Part shown: positions 21,600 through 34,430 of the stretch, piece after piece
Layout of the letters: each line of letters opens with the position of its first letter
Position numbering within the stretch: the stretch's first letter is position 1
Source of the DNA: Apostichopus japonicus
Taxonomy: Eukaryota > Echinodermata > Holothuroidea > Aspidochirotida > Stichopodidae
DNA: 64,000 bases
Reading direction: 5' to 3'
Assembly: GCF_037975245.1 (NCBI RefSeq)
Contig: NC_092571.1
Span: 13,225,917 to 13,289,916 of the forward strand
Made by a program: the position numbers and the translations under genes
The notes under the pieces: generated by a model
What the model saw: the letters and a program-made list of their open reading frames with translations, nothing else
What the model was told of the DNA's origin: nothing
Database searches by the model: none

Positions 21600-22806
21600 T
21601 AAAAATTTTTAAAAATTTCGGTCAAAATTGACCTTTAACCTGTCATATTTACCACGTTTTCCTTGCCACTTTGGGAAATTGTTTCTCGCGATTCTTATAC
21701 TCCACCGTACAAAACTTCTTATGATTTTGATTACTACAAAAAAATGCCTAATAGAACTACCGTCATAGGCGTAGGAGCCCAATTTGTTTTGTGGGGGGGG
21801 GGGGGGGGGTTGTAACGACTTGCCCGAAAAATATAACCAAAATTTTTCGCGCGCTGCGCGCGCATCACACATTATCATGTGCATATCATACAGGCATGCA
21901 TCGGTTTTACATCGCATACAAATAGCATACAATCATTTTCCGTCTTATTACCCTTCCGTATTGGTGATAATTGTTGGGTAATAATAATATCAGTATAACC
22001 ACTGAAAAACACATTGCAAATTATCAAAAAAGCTATCAGCATATTGCCCGAATTTCACAAAAATATTTGGTTGGGGTGGGGGGGCAATAAGTTTTTGAAA
22101 TGTGTGCCAGTGGGTACAAATGTATCGCAACAAGTTCGTAACAGAAGTGCAGTTTTCTGACTGGCATTGAACGTATCGTTGACGAGTAGCTGGAGGGTGG
22201 GGGGTACAAGCAGCAGTTGGAATTTTCTGGCTTCAAAACCGATTTTCAGCCACTACACCCCCCCCCCCCAATCATCAGGCCTTAGCTACGTTCCTTGGTA
22301 CATGGTGGTTACATAGTACGCTCCGACCAGAATTCACCCGATAACCAGATGCAAATCCACCTAGCAACCCAGGTATCTTGCTTGAGGACTCCAACGAACA
22401 ACCACTGATTTATTTTCATGCCTACATAACTTTAGCCACCACTCACATGGGACCTATTCTAAGTCTGACGATACATGCGCATGTGTGAGGTCCTGAAAAC
22501 ATAATAAAAGTTGTTTGTCTTGCTATCCTTGTTTTCAAATTTCATGTAAATGTATTCTCGTAGACCTAGCAACCTGGTTTAACATGCTGGCGCCAAATTT
22601 GCGCTAAGCTCGCTATACGAACTCGGATATGGGCTGTGCCTTATTAGTTAGTTATTTAAATTATTAATAATGTCGTATGAGGAAATGCACCATTTGTGGT
22701 ATGACTCCCAGGACAGAAAGTCGAGAAACTCACATGCAGTCGCGGCGGATAGCTTCCTTCGCCTATATGTCCGGGGAAATTTTGGGACATCGTTCTATAT
22801 ATAGAC
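21600..22806. other. Repeat-rich DNA with long G and C runs, no gene
   Basis: Runs of G at about 21793-21810 and 22075-22083 and of C at 22258-22269, and fragments such as 'cgtcataggcgtaggagccc' typical of DNA transposon edges. Short frames only. Confidence 0.4.
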
Positions 22807-23166
22807 CAGGGGTGGGCAACCTGCGGGCCACATGCGGCCCGCCAGTGATTTTTTGCGGCCCGTGAGATGTCTCAAGAAAAAGAAAAAAATCAATCTATTT
22901 TGCATCATCACCAAAAACGAGCTAGCTGCTTAGAATTTATCTGCACTTATGATGCTGTCAGGTTGGTCTATTATCACCATTAATTATCAACAGGACTGTA
23001 TTGACATTATGGTTTTGTGAATACAGATTAAGTACACACATCTATTGCTTGAACGTCCTCGGAATCAAAGGTTTGAAATCAGCAGCAGGCCGTTGGTTAG
23101 GTGAGGCCCTGTCAATCTTTCACTCCTAAAATCTGGCCCATTCATTCAAAAGGTTGCCCACCCCTG
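22807..23166. mobile_element. hAT-like MITE, 16-bp perfect TIRs
   Basis: Starts CAGGGGTGGGCAACCT (22807-22822) and ends with its exact complement (23151-23166). The start, followed by 'gcgggccacatgcggcccgc', is characteristic of non-autonomous hAT elements in animals. 360 bp, no frame. Flanking 8-mers (atatagac and caatgggc) are not identical, so the TSD is not preserved. Confidence 0.85.
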
Positions 23167-24590
23167 CAATGGGCCTATATCTGAGGCCCTGGGGTCAGTG
23201 GCGTCGTGCCCATTGGGGCCCGGGGGGCCATGGCCCCCTCAAAAAAATCAAAGGTGTCATAAAATGTTGTCATAATTAAAAAAAAAAGTGTTTTCGAAAT
23301 CGAAAAGTAGACTAAATATTCAATTGCTCTTTGATGGTCGTTGCGGATTTTCCACACACCTCAAAGACGACATATCGGGATTAGTAGTGCCATTACCTTT
23401 GAATATGTTTGTCCTAAGCTCGCGTTTGATACAGTCTCAATTAACCTGGAAAATAATCACTTCGTTATCGCGCGTTTTACCTTAGGTTTCGCTACTTTCA
23501 CTTTTTCTGCCCATGCTTTCAAACGGCATGCCTTTTTCTTCACCCAGTCACCACTTCTCACGGGAATGGGCGGCAAGGGCGGCGGAACCGGGGGGCACAG
23601 GGGGCACGTGCTCCCACATTTCCCCAGGTTAAAAATGTGCTCATTTTCTACATAAAAATTGAGGTGTCTCAAGTTAGCAAGAGGCCAGGGAACCAGAATG
23701 AACACTCGGGAAGGGCCTTTTTCCGGCCATCTGAGGGGTTTGTAAAACCACAAATTTTCTACTACGCTCTGCGCCAACCGATGGTGGCGCTCCGCTTAGA
23801 TAGTGGGGCATACAACTTTGCAACTCCTGGCTACGCCTCTGACTCTTAGTGAATTTCTGTGGGTCAAACTAGCTATCAAAAAAGCTATTTCGAATGAAAC
23901 AAATTTGTTAACATATTAACAAGAAATAAACTCTAATTCGGAAGATTCCTACATTAGCAATTAGCATGATTTCGCCTCATTTTGTCTCAAAAGAAAACTT
24001 GTTCCTTGTTTCCCAATTTGCACATTGGATATTGCAGTGCTAGTATGCATATTTTCCTTGAGAGGGGGGGGGGGGCGTTGATGGAGTGATGTGTGTACAC
24101 AAATAAGATAATACAATAAGAGTTGTAAAAGGTACTAAATATAAGGCTGCATCAGTCCAATCGAATTGCTGCAAAGTGCCCTTTGATGTCGGTGCCACCC
24201 CCCCCCCCAGATTAAAAGTGCTTCCGCCGCCCTTGATGGGCGGTGATCATGGATCAGCCAACACGAAAATGTTTCGATATCTTAAATGTTGGGCTCTTCT
24301 GGGAGACGAGGAATTGGTAGAATTAGGAATAAATGGCGATCACTTCCTTCTAGAATATTTCCCAAAATAAAAAAAATTGCCGGAAATTTTCAATTTTAGG
24401 GGTGTTGCTTTCTGCCATAATGCACGGGAAGTGCCGTTTCCTGCAATCTGAGGGGTCTGCCAGAAGAAAAATTTCTTGTAAGCTGTGCGCCAACCGATGG
24501 TGGCGCTCCGCTTAGATAATACTTACGGCCGGAATACTCGAATCGATTCCGTCCCCCCCCCCACGTTTCAAATCGGATTGACTCCCCTGC
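23167..24590. repeat. Nested DNA-transposon debris with duplicated 100-bp segment
   Basis: Begins near 'cagtggcgtcgtgcccatt' (23196), a common type of DNA transposon end. About 23695-23806 and 24419-24521 are direct repeats sharing 'tctgaggggt' and then 'gcgccaaccgatggtggcgc' and 'tccgcttagata'. Long G/C runs at 24064-24075 and 24200-24209. No transposase recognised. Confidence 0.5.
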
Positions 24591-24984
24591 AAGAATATTT
24601 ATAATGTCTTAACGTTCCTATGTTTTAAACAACATTACTATTTAACATGAGTCATGTCTTCCAGAGTTCCTACTCTCTATGAACATTCAAAGTTGGTGTG
24701 CTAGTTGAATTAACCGTCTTATTTCTTATAATGTCACTTTCTTCCCAACATGTTTTTTCAAGAAAAGCTGCTGCCTCACAGAGATGGTTTCTCACTTGAA
24801 ATGTTCCCGTGTGCCTCGTAAGTGATATCAAACTTTCAATTGGGGCGAATCCATATTTTTTAAGGAAAGGGATGGTCCCTTGTGTCGCTGCCCCCTTGTA
24901 GGAAGGTGGTGGTGGTGGTGATAACAATGTTCATCTGGATCGACATCGAATTTAAACTTAAGCAAGTCTTCTACAATTCTTGAA
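24591..24984. other. Segmental duplication resumes, non-coding
   Basis: Aligns with 50510-51050 ('ttataatgtcttaacg' versus 'attatgtcttaacg', 'aagctgctgcctcacaaag', 'ttggggcgaatccat'). No exon recognised. Confidence 0.5.
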
Positions 24985-25190
24985 TCGTAAGTTAGCTCAC
25001 CGATGTCTTATCGCCGGTCCCGATGAAAGACGATCAATGCTTCAACGAGAAAATAAATAAATATCATTAATATAGTTCGATAAGTAGTAACATGATTAAT
25101 GTTCTTCGAGATGAAACACAATTAGATCGCTGTATATATCAGTACGGAGTGCTTGTTCACCTCACCCGTTAAATTTCCTTGAATACAAAA
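24985..25190 (-). pseudogene. Decayed copy of hydrophobic exon (25-kb)
   Basis: Minus-strand counterpart of 51081-51270. Shared 'acgggtgaggtgaacaagcac' (one base trimmed) and 'tttcatctcgaagaac'. An extra base near 25125 and other indels destroy the reading frame present at 51 kb. The donor-like 'atcg|gtgagc' is intact here. Confidence 0.55.
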
Positions 25191-25608
25191 TAAATAATTG
25201 CATCTGTAACGCAGTAACAATACACACAACATGGATAGAGAAAAAACCTGCTCGTAACGCATTTATTGAACATGCCGTGGTCTCTCATGTTCATGAAGTA
25301 TTTGCATGTGAGCTGCTCTCGTTTTCTTCTTTGAATACAAATGATATTTTTGTAATGATTACGTTATATCATTAAGTATGTGGTGTGAATTATAGATGTA
25401 TTCATTTCCAATAAATAACGTGTATTTCTCTCAATCCGCTGGATGTTACCGATTGCAGGTATGAAAGAAGCGTGTCATTATATTGGGCATTGCAATTAAA
25501 ATTTTCCTGCAGATATTCTGTGTAATAAAAGTTGTCATTATTTTTAATAGAGCCATAGATTAAAAGATAAGTAATATTAAAGATGACTAGGACTTAACCG
25601 AGAATCAC

Positions 25609-25717
25609 GTCTGAAGCATACCAATGTCATCGTAGACAGGGGGTGGGGTTAAGGCCGGAGAGGTTGGTGTAGGTTTAGAAACGTGACGAAACGTTCCATC
25701 TTGATATAATGGCATTC
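25609..25717 (-). CDS. Candidate Pro-rich exon with Tyr motif
   Basis: 109 nt between a strong acceptor (ctttttttcccag) and a weak donor (gtgatt). Entered in phase 1 it is open: MPLYQDGTFRHVSKPTPTSP, then ALTPPPVYDDIGMLQ. PPVY fits the PPxY WW-domain ligand pattern, and YDDI is a YxxI motif. It aligns with 51698-51790 (SPTPPAQTPSPGYADIK). It could be a cytoplasmic tail or a proline-rich stalk of an Ig-family protein. It cannot be joined directly to the TM exon at 31.6 kb (exit phase 2) without an intervening exon. Confidence 0.45.
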
Positions 25718-28129
25718 CTGGGAAAAAAAGTTATGCAAAATGATGTCAGATTTCCTGTCCGCGATAGCTTTACCAAAGTTGTTGTGCATTTCATATCAAT
25801 GAAGTCACAAATGACTAAAAAAAGCAGGTATAATGCTATTATGTTTTAATCCATTAAGGTTTCATAGTCTGACTTATTTCTAGCACCATAAGTTTACTTT
25901 ATTTAACACCGTAACAATTCCAGGAAGACAAGGCGTAAGGTTAAGCGAAAAGTTGAGTACTGCGGTGGGTACTAACTTTTTCGATATTCGAACAACTTAG
26001 AGGTTCCTTATAAGTGCTTTACTGTGCATATCAGATGAGACTTGTTATAATTATAAATTAAATCAAGTGAGAAGTGTTGAAGGTACCAAACGAGTGTCAC
26101 GAGGGTATTTCATGAGGGTCCCGAGAAGTGCACTAAGAGATAGGAAACCTACAGGTAAGGGAAATTGTGATACGGAGACTAAAAAATTGGAACCTCGGAA
26201 AGTACCGGGTGAGCGCCACTTCTGATAGAACTCGGGTCATCTTTTGGAAAGTTCCTGATAGGTGATCCTGTTTTCTACAGCATCTCTGTAAATAACGTGC
26301 CAACCGGACATCTGCAAAAGAAAAAAAAAATAGTCCGTGACTGGAAAACTTAATTAGACCTTTAAACAATGCGGTACATCGAGAGTCGTGCAATAATGGT
26401 GTAAAGATGAAGTATTCAAATTAGTTTAAACACCATTATGATACAATGCATCTAGATTGACAAATACCAATCATTATATCCAGACCGCTAATAAGCTACA
26501 TTATAATTATATTTTTTGAAACACAAATACCAAAACGATACATATAGAACCGTTGAAAGCCATTTGATGAAAAAAAAAAAACAGAATAACTAATGATAAT
26601 TAACCTATGCTAAAAAACAATACACTTAATCTTACTTAAAAAAAAATTAACATATACGATGTACCTCTAAAACACGACATCACAGTAGCCCCAACACCAA
26701 TAGGAATAGATCAATAACTTCTTAAATTACTACACTAAATCTAAAATCAATCAAAGGAAAACCTAATATTACAATCAGAAACCACTCAAAGGGATATGTA
26801 CAGAACCAAGGAAAGAAGTAATAGCACATTTGGAATCCTAAAGAATAGTCATAGTAAAATCTATCCTACGGAAAGATCAATACTTTGAAATCTCTTTCAA
26901 CTTATTGGCTAGTCAGACGATCATAAATGCTGAATGATTATATAAAAAAAAAATATTAAAACACCGAACGATTATCTATAGAGCCTACTCAAATACGGTA
27001 CACTAAAATGATATTTTCATAACCATGGAAACATTTACAAACCCTTAACTATTATAAAGGAAAATACAGCCACAATAAACAAAGAACTTGTAATCGTCAA
27101 GTGTAAGTATTCAACCATTTGGATCTGTTTTGATATTTCAATAAGGTATAATTAAGAAACTTCTCCGAAAGTTTTAGCGTTGTATTACAATTGCAATATT
27201 ACAATTATTACTTTGTAAAAGAATAGAAATAACCACACAATGCCAGTTGCGTATAAATAGAAACATTGTTCAAATCAGCATATATAAACTCTCATGAATA
27301 GGTGGTTTCGTTTAACGAATATGACACAGAATCACTTTATACTTTCACTTACCTAGGTAACAATAGACTATTGACACTGAGTAGTTTTTTACTTTCCCCT
27401 CTGTTAATAAATGATCGACGTTGTCTGTTTTTTCTCTCTATCCCTCATCTTCAAGGTAATAGTACACTAATATATCAATGACTGGGTGCATATGACACTG
27501 ACGTTCGTTAACATGTGTGTACTAAGTCTAAGTGCTTCTTCTCTTCAAACAGATCTGAAGTCCTATAAAAATTACATCAGAGAGAAGTCTTCAATACACC
27601 CAAGATTCAATCAAAATCAGTATGTGAACAATATTCAGAGGCTTTATTAACGCATATTTCTCACTGATCAAAGATACTAACAAAATTCAAACATACACGA
27701 ATCATTTGATACGGGTTAACTGTTTATACGGAAAATCTACCTTTGGTCAATGTTTTATCTGGTATAACAGTCTACGGGAATCTTAAATATGAAATGCTGT
27801 AAGGCAAGACACGATTCACTTTATACCAATTTACAATGAATATGTTGAACATCCTATTGTCAACGTTCACAAGGTTATAGTCACATTCAAGCCCCTTATT
27901 TGATATAGTTCGAGAGAGGCGTAGTGATGATTGCTGCTCAACGTAATATGTACTCAAACAGCTTATTATTATTATTATGATTGTGATTGTATACTCGTGG
28001 ACCCCAATACATCCGGCAACAATAAAGAAGATATGCACTGTAGTGTTTTTCCTTAACGAGGATTGCCACTAAAATCAGTTCAACATATATTCAACTGTTT
28101 TAAGCGGTTCGTTTACTTTCCGCAGACAT
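25718..28129. other. Mostly duplicated non-coding DNA
   Basis: 25718-27550 aligns patchily with 51790-53240 ('aggtaccaaacgagtgtcacgag' trimmed, 'gggatatgtacagaacc' versus 'ggatatgtacaaagcc'). A minus-strand frame at 27772-28038 contains a hydrophobic run (ITIIIIIISCLSTYYV). It has no paralogue in the window and I leave it uncalled. Confidence 0.45.
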
Positions 28130-30890
28130 ATTCTGCAATGTCACTTTCTAGTTAACAGTTTAGGATTGAAAAACCCAAATTTTAGATGAACAAAGGACAA
28201 TTTCCGTTTTATTACTCTGCTTTGGTATCAAAGTAACTTATCCCACATTCCAAATATCCCACAACCGAAAACAGAAAACAATCTTTTCATCTGACAGTCG
28301 GTTCATCTTGACAAACAAATCCATTCAGTGCTCTCGGGAAAAGACATTATCAGGAACATTTCTACAAATAAACCGGGAAGAAGGGAGGGCTCCATTTTGA
28401 ATTATGTTAGTTTACAAAAATCTCCAACTGCTTTTACACGCTGTATGTTAACTACCGCAGATTAATGTTGCAGTGTCGCGTTCCTGTAGAATGTTTAGGG
28501 CTGGAAAACCTCCGTGTGAGTATCTTCTTGAAATAAATAACGATTGAATCCATATCTGTAAAAAGCATCCCATCGTACAAAAACGTACGGACAGATATGT
28601 CTCCGGTGTGACACAGCTCGGTAACATTCTACTCAAATCTAAGTACATCTATATGATATTTATGAAGAAGAAATATCAGAGAAGGCATAAAACTTCGAAT
28701 AAGAACAGCTTGACGTGATAGTTGATAATCTTCACTATAAAAATATCAATCAGTTCTCTTTGGAGAACGACGCTAGCAGGAACATTACGACATTACGAAA
28801 GTTTCGTCTCAATAAATATTCGACTGTCTTTAAACTGTGCGTTAACGATGTTGCCGCAAATCTTATTTTACAATGGCCCGTCCTGTTAAACGATTAGGAT
28901 TGAACTACCCAAATTCGATTAATTATAATCTAAGTACTATATAATATTAATATGGAAAAAAAGCTCATCTCCTAAAACCAAAGAACAAACTGTTGATCTG
29001 ATTTGGTCCTCCTTGGCAATACAAATATAAACTTTTATCTGGGAAATATCGTTAGCAGTAACAAAACAAAAACTAAACCTGAAAATGGAAAATCTGTTCA
29101 TGATAAAATCTTAGTTTAATTAAGATTGAAAACACATCATGAACTTACGATGAATAATATTTTTCCATGTGATTATTCTACTTGGAATGTATAACGTTTT
29201 AATCTATGATACATATCCACAAATAGCTGATTGTACGCAATATTACGGCCAGATTTGTCTCCGCTGTGAGTCGTCCCCATGAGTTTGAACACTTATCGAA
29301 GTACTATATAATACTTTTATGAAAAGGAAATATTTGTAAAGGTATCCTATAACACACAGAATACACAGATACACAATCAGCATGCGGAATGTTTCGCTAG
29401 CAGGAGCATTACGAAGAGGAAGACAGGAAAGGTAAAATATCCATATTGATATATTTCATTGCAATGAAGCATCAAATGTGTTCATGATGTGTGTTAGTAA
29501 CAGAGAATTGATTATTTTGTCTCATTTTCCACATGTCTTGGCTTGATAACATATCATGAACGTTCGACTGATATTCTCCGTGTGAATATCTACTTGGAAT
29601 AAACAACGATTGAAGTTATCATCCATATAGGAAGGAACATTTCATTTGTACACAAAAGTACAAACAGATATGTAGCCGCTCTGTGATATCTCGGTGATGT
29701 TCAACTATAATCTAAGTACTATATAATATTTATGGCAAATCTACATAAAACCAATATCATTACAGTTGGTAATATCCTTGTGAGTATATACTTGAACAAA
29801 ATAAAGATTTTATCCAGTATCCATATAGAAAATTGTATCCCATTGTATATGTATGTAAGGACATATACATGTCTCCGGTTCAGTTCTTGTCTGACTTTTG
29901 TGAAGAAGAAACATCAGAGAAGCATAGTAATTTCCAACAATCGAACAAGAACAGGTTGACCTGAAAGCTGGTATATCTTGCCAATAAAAATATAAGTCAG
30001 GAAAACCAGGAACATGACGGAGAATGAAACAGAAAAAAAAGGTAATAGGTCACTACATTTGCAAGAAATTACTTCGAAACATGTTAGTTCACATTTAAGA
30101 TGCGAGTTACAGCCGTTCCTGCAGACAACTTACTTTGCAATGTCGCGTTCCAGTTAAAGGTTATCAATGAAAATACCAAATACAATGAATCTTCTCCGTT
30201 TGTGTCTCCGATTGTACGCAACACTACGGTCAGATTTGTATCCGGAATTAGTCATTCCCATGAGTTTCAACACTAATCCATTGCAAGTACTATATAATTT
30301 ATTTATGAAAAGGAAATATTTGAAAAGGCGGAGTGACATATACAACCAAACAACATATTGTTGATATTTAGTAAAGCCATTGACAACAAGTCAAATCAGT
30401 ATGCGGAAAATGTCGCTAGCATGGAAGTATGGTATATAATCTCCCCTCCAAATCGCATAAAACATCGTCGCATTGTAGGATTGCAAATGTTCGATTGATA
30501 ATCTCAGTGTAAGTATCTACTTGAATCTATGATCCATAGCGGAAAGAGCATCCTATTGTAGACAGAAGGCCGACAGATATGTTCTGGTCTGGGATATACC
30601 GGTGGAGTTCAACTCTATTTTATTTAATACTATATAATATTTATACGAAAAGGAAATATATAGAAAGACCAAGCTACGCAACTGAAAGACAAGCGAATAA
30701 CAATATTTAGATCCGACAGTTCTTCCATCTTGACAATAGAAAATTACAATCATTATTCTTGGAAAATAACGCATTTACACCACGATTTCGAGGAATAAAA
30801 TAGAAAATTTAATTCCGCGCTGTCAGTATATTGCTTTCTAGTTGAAATTTTTGGATTGAAAAAAAAACATTTATTGAAGAACGATGGATA
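28130..30890 (-). pseudogene. Tandem array of about eight decayed V-domain exon fragments
   Basis: Minus-strand fragments of the V-like exon repeat at about 28135, 28470, 28862, 29100, 29512, 30135, 30420 and 30820. Each starts with a 'gcaatgtcgcgttccagtt'-like block, then 'ggattgaaaa' (encoding the FSILN strand), 'tctccgtgtgagtat', 'tacttgaaataaataacgatt' (trimmed), 'gtctccggtgtg' and 'ctaagtactatataatatt', and some end with 'catcttgacaa'. Each unit holds only the V domain; the second Ig domain, linker and phase-1 donor are missing. No unit is open. Copies differ by many small indels. Unit length varies from about 0.3 to 0.6 kb. Confidence 0.7.
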
Positions 30891-31384
30891 ATCTAATGAA
30901 GTCCCCCCCCCCCACATCTCTCACCACTCCCCCAAACTGAGTAACGGATTGCCCAAGAACAAGAAAAGTTATGACAATTTAACCACTATTATTGGATACA
31001 TACGTAACAACTTTTGGGTGAAGTAGTTTCCCAACTTTGAGACCAGGTCAAAATTTTCGATTTGAAAATTGAAATTAAATTTTACCAATCCAACCATATT
31101 GTTAATAGATGTTAACATTTGATGTCATCGTTGAGTTATTGATGTGTTAATTATATTCAATTCAAACAGCTGCTTTAAGCACAGATATTTATTTTATCGC
31201 ATTTTATTTATAAGATATTATATTTAAAAGATAGTAATACTATATTTAATAGAATGTAATGAAATAGTTGATGGCCTATCAACAGAAAGGTTAAATTTAG
31301 CGAAAATGACTCAAATTAGGAATTGGAAGAAGGATGTTTTTATATATTTCGTTCATGGAAAAGTACGATACTTTCTTTCTCTGC
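30891..31384. other. No gene seen
   Basis: AT-rich, with a C run at 30903-30915. No paralogue recognised. Confidence 0.35.
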
Positions 31385-31627
31385 ATAGGTGTCTAAGTTT
31401 TCAAACACATTTGGTTCCAGTGAGAAACTCTGTCTATACATTTCATATTTATTCTGGATAATCAACGCAAAAATACATAAAATAGCAATTTATCATTTAT
31501 TCCTATTTTTAAGGGTAATTAACGATACATAGACACAAGACCTACTATGAATGAAATTATGTGTAGTTTCATTCATAGTTGAACTACTGTATATTTCTGT
31601 CGATCTATAACGGATTTCTTTGCTTAC
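31385..31627. other. Paralogue of 842-1146, intronic
   Basis: Same blocks as left copy ('ttattctggataatcaacgc'), ending at the TM exon donor. No coding sequence. Confidence 0.5.
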
Positions 31628-31712
31628 CTGTAGAAATATAGGATGATTATCACGGACAGGACGAGTACTACAGCAATTACGATCATCACCAACTTCATTA
31701 TGTTGTTCGTGT
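31628..31712 (-). CDS. Transmembrane exon of Ig-like receptor (right copy)
   Basis: An 85-nt exon with acceptor 'tctctacag' and donor 'gtaagc', phase 1 in, phase 2 out. Reads (D)TNNIMKLVMIVIAVVLVLS and then VIIILYFY. It differs from 1147-1231 by conservative changes within the hydrophobic core, with exon length, both splice sites and phase kept. The upstream Ig exons at 33.9 or 35.8-36.6 kb are candidate partners. Its downstream (cytoplasmic) exon was not securely identified. Confidence 0.8.
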
Positions 31713-31839
31713 CTGTAGAGATGACATTAAGATATGCAAATATGTTAATATCAGCAACCAAACTACGTAAGTGGATTAAATTCACTGCAAATGGGTGAAT
31801 GTTCTTCGAAATGAAAACATTGTTTCATAAATAATATTT

Positions 31840-31960
31840 GTTTATTTATTTATTATTATTTATTTATTATACAAAATTTCTATAGCGCCTTATCCAATCA
31901 GAAATTGCTCTAAGGCGCTTTACAGTAAAATACAAACAATCATGAAATACAAATATATAA
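31840..31960. repeat. (TTATT)n tract and AGCGCC dispersed repeat
   Basis: A TTAT-rich tract at about 31840-31870, then 'agcgcctta' (31884-31892) and its inverse 'taaggcgct' (31911-31919). Resembles the ends of common SINE-like repeats of marine animals. Family not assigned. Confidence 0.5.
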
Positions 31961-33926
31961 ATCGATAATGTAAGGTATAAAAAGGGTAGAAAATTTGTTA
32001 AATACCATCTGACAATAAATTGTATAAAAACTGCAAATGTAAAAGCGAAAATGATACAAACAAATTCTTAAAATTTAAAATATATATAAATGTGAAAAAA
32101 ATTGTGAAGTATATTTACTAACTTAATAAAATGTGATGCATTAGATTGCTTTGCTTAGCTCTTAATGTAGTCTCAATTCAAGGTTTCGTCAAACTGATTT
32201 TTTTTTTATCATTTTGCAGTTACTAGATATGTATCATCCAGTTTAATTAAATTTTGTGTAAACTCCGCTCACCTATTGACATGGAAAAAGGCTCACATGA
32301 TGATATTGATTATTATAGGGGTATGCTTCTTACAAATCGTAATTCTGCAGACAAAAATGCTCCATTTTCCGAACCCTGGCTCATTCATCATGGACGCCGA
32401 CAAAGTAATATGAACCATTGAAAAATCAATTGATAAATTGTTACTCTCATAATCCGTTGAAATAAAACTCCACACGTTTCTAAAGAAACATTACTTTACT
32501 CCCACACACAGTCACATATATTAAATGGTGAACCTCACATCAGATGTTACCCTGTGGTACCCATCATCCCCCCCCCACCCACCAAATGGAAACGTCGCAT
32601 TTGATATTCCGTTTGCCCTTAAGTACGTCGTTCAATGTGTGATCTATGTGGTTATCGACTCTCTCCTGCAATTATACTGATTGCAATTTATACTGATTGG
32701 GGTCCCCGGTTACTGTTAATTAAAAGAGCGATCTATCCCGCAACGCTAACTAAGTTTTTCTCAAGAAGAAAAGAAGTAATTTGTCAATAGAGAATAACCA
32801 CAAACCAAGTAAATGTTGAAATGTTGTTTACTCACAACGCTCTTACTTGGTCAAACGAATGCAATCGATTTGAGGCAAAGTGACAGATCGTCTTTTATAG
32901 CTAATTGATATGAAACAAAATCACGTGACCAAGTTATTATTTTTTCGTTTTGTGCCTTGTTTAAATAAGTATTGACATGCTTTAATATGTGTTAGAATTG
33001 TTTTAGAATTTAAAACTAACTTGTAAACTAGAAAGCAATATTCCGCGAAAAATGTACATTTCTTTGTGGTTATGCTGATTAGAGCAGAGTGGAACTGGCA
33101 ATGAGGCAGAAGACTTCACCAATTAAAATGGGCGGTTGACAGTGCCATTTGCCCAAGCAAGGTAGTTAGCTCGATTTGTGGAAAGGAGGGTCATGTTTAT
33201 CGCGCCTGACCCTTGTCATATATAGCATGGCGTAAACGCGAGGAGCAGCAGACAACGGGACCTGCTCTGCTTCAATTTACAAAGGTGGAGGTCCAGGTGA
33301 CTTCTACGTGTTTGTTGCCGGGACCGGTGGGTCCCATGCTGTTACTCGCCCTTCCACAGCCCCTGTAGTCACTTACCCATCCCCGACAATTGCGGATCCC
33401 TATATGGAATGGATTGGTTTTATGAGGTCGGGAGGCTAACCTGAAGGTCTGCATCAAATAAGGGAACGAACCCGAGTGAAACGGTTGGAGTCATCGTCAT
33501 AGTCAAATGTGAGGGTGTTACATATTTCAATATTGTAAGTGGATTGATGTCGACTACGTTTGCCTTCAGGAAATTCGCATAACTGAAGAGAATGCCGAAA
33601 AACCATGCTGAAAAAAAAATTAATGCTCCAGATCATGCAATTTGTAACATGTGACTACCCACAATTTGCTTAGGTTTTGCTCCCCTAAAATATCACAGTC
33701 AATTTAATATCATACATCAATACATTATACGTGTTTCTGTACGTTTGGGTTGTAAGATTGCAAATAATATGTACAACAATGTGAATAAGAAAGGTTGTGT
33801 CTTGAATGAGATATTGTCTGCCAGCAATGTTTCTATAGGTTAGGCGGTTTTCTTTAAGATATATCTTTCCCGCTCAAATAACGTTCTTACAATCTTCATA
33901 AAATACAAATATGAGTAATGACTTAC
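31961..33926. other. Non-coding; 33160-33860 duplicated from left block
   Basis: No gene from 31961 to 33160. 33160-33500 matches 1420-1780 and 33600-33860 matches 4080-4470 ('acaatttgcttaggttttg'). Likely intron between Ig and TM exons. Confidence 0.45.
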
Positions 33927-34430
33927 CTTGATCGGTTCTAGAGATGTTAAATTCACATCTGTCAGCGTACTGTGATGTAGCTTGGGACTCCAACGGTTCC
34001 TGAGTAGCGATGCATCCAATGGTTGAGTTCTGATTACAAGAAGTAATGTTAACGTAGACTAAAAGCTCTTTAGTTCCGTTATTATCTGTGTAATGTTTCT
34101 GATAATCACAGCCCTCGGGTTTGATTACTTCCAGATTTATCGGTGGATACCCGTCTGTCATTGAACAAGATAGGACGACGTGGTATGATGCAGATGTAGA
34201 TGAGGAGGGGCCTTCACAGACAAGAGGTGTAGGAGGCTGGTAGACTGTAAAGAGTATACAGGAGTTATCATCAGTCAATGATAGATGAAAAGTACGAACA
34301 TCCTCTCGTTGAAGGGTGAACTCAAGGACAGTACCACGAGGAATCCTCCTCAATATATTTAACATTAACTTAAGTAAATATATATTGACTTTGCAGCAAA
34401 CATATCCTATTTCACCTTTATTATACAAGA
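33927..34430 (-). pseudogene. Ig-like receptor exon, truncated V domain (34-kb copy)
   Basis: The second Ig-like domain is open and well preserved: VYQPPTPLVCEGPSSS, VVLSCSMTDGYPPINLEV, GCDYQKHYTDNNGT, VNITSCNQNSTIGCIATQ, CEFNISRTDQ. Donor 'caag|gtaagt' is canonical and in phase 1. The V domain is only a stub: the sequence before LQREDVRTFHLSLTDDNS has no signal peptide, the F-strand motif DSGTY is mutated to DVRTF, and the SHHTYHL segment is deleted. It is open through 184 codons but lacks a credible start, so it is a pseudogene or a gene fragment. Sister of 4533-5210, with a better kept donor. Confidence 0.8.

Noticed and set aside
25640-25700. ITIM motifs in the Pro-rich exons
   Set aside because: Position -2 to Tyr is Pro in both copies, outside the S/I/V/L consensus; only a generic YxxI can be stated.
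28130-30890. CRISPR-like or satellite array
   Set aside because: Units are long, divergent and homologous to the V exon; there are no short identical repeats with unique spacers.
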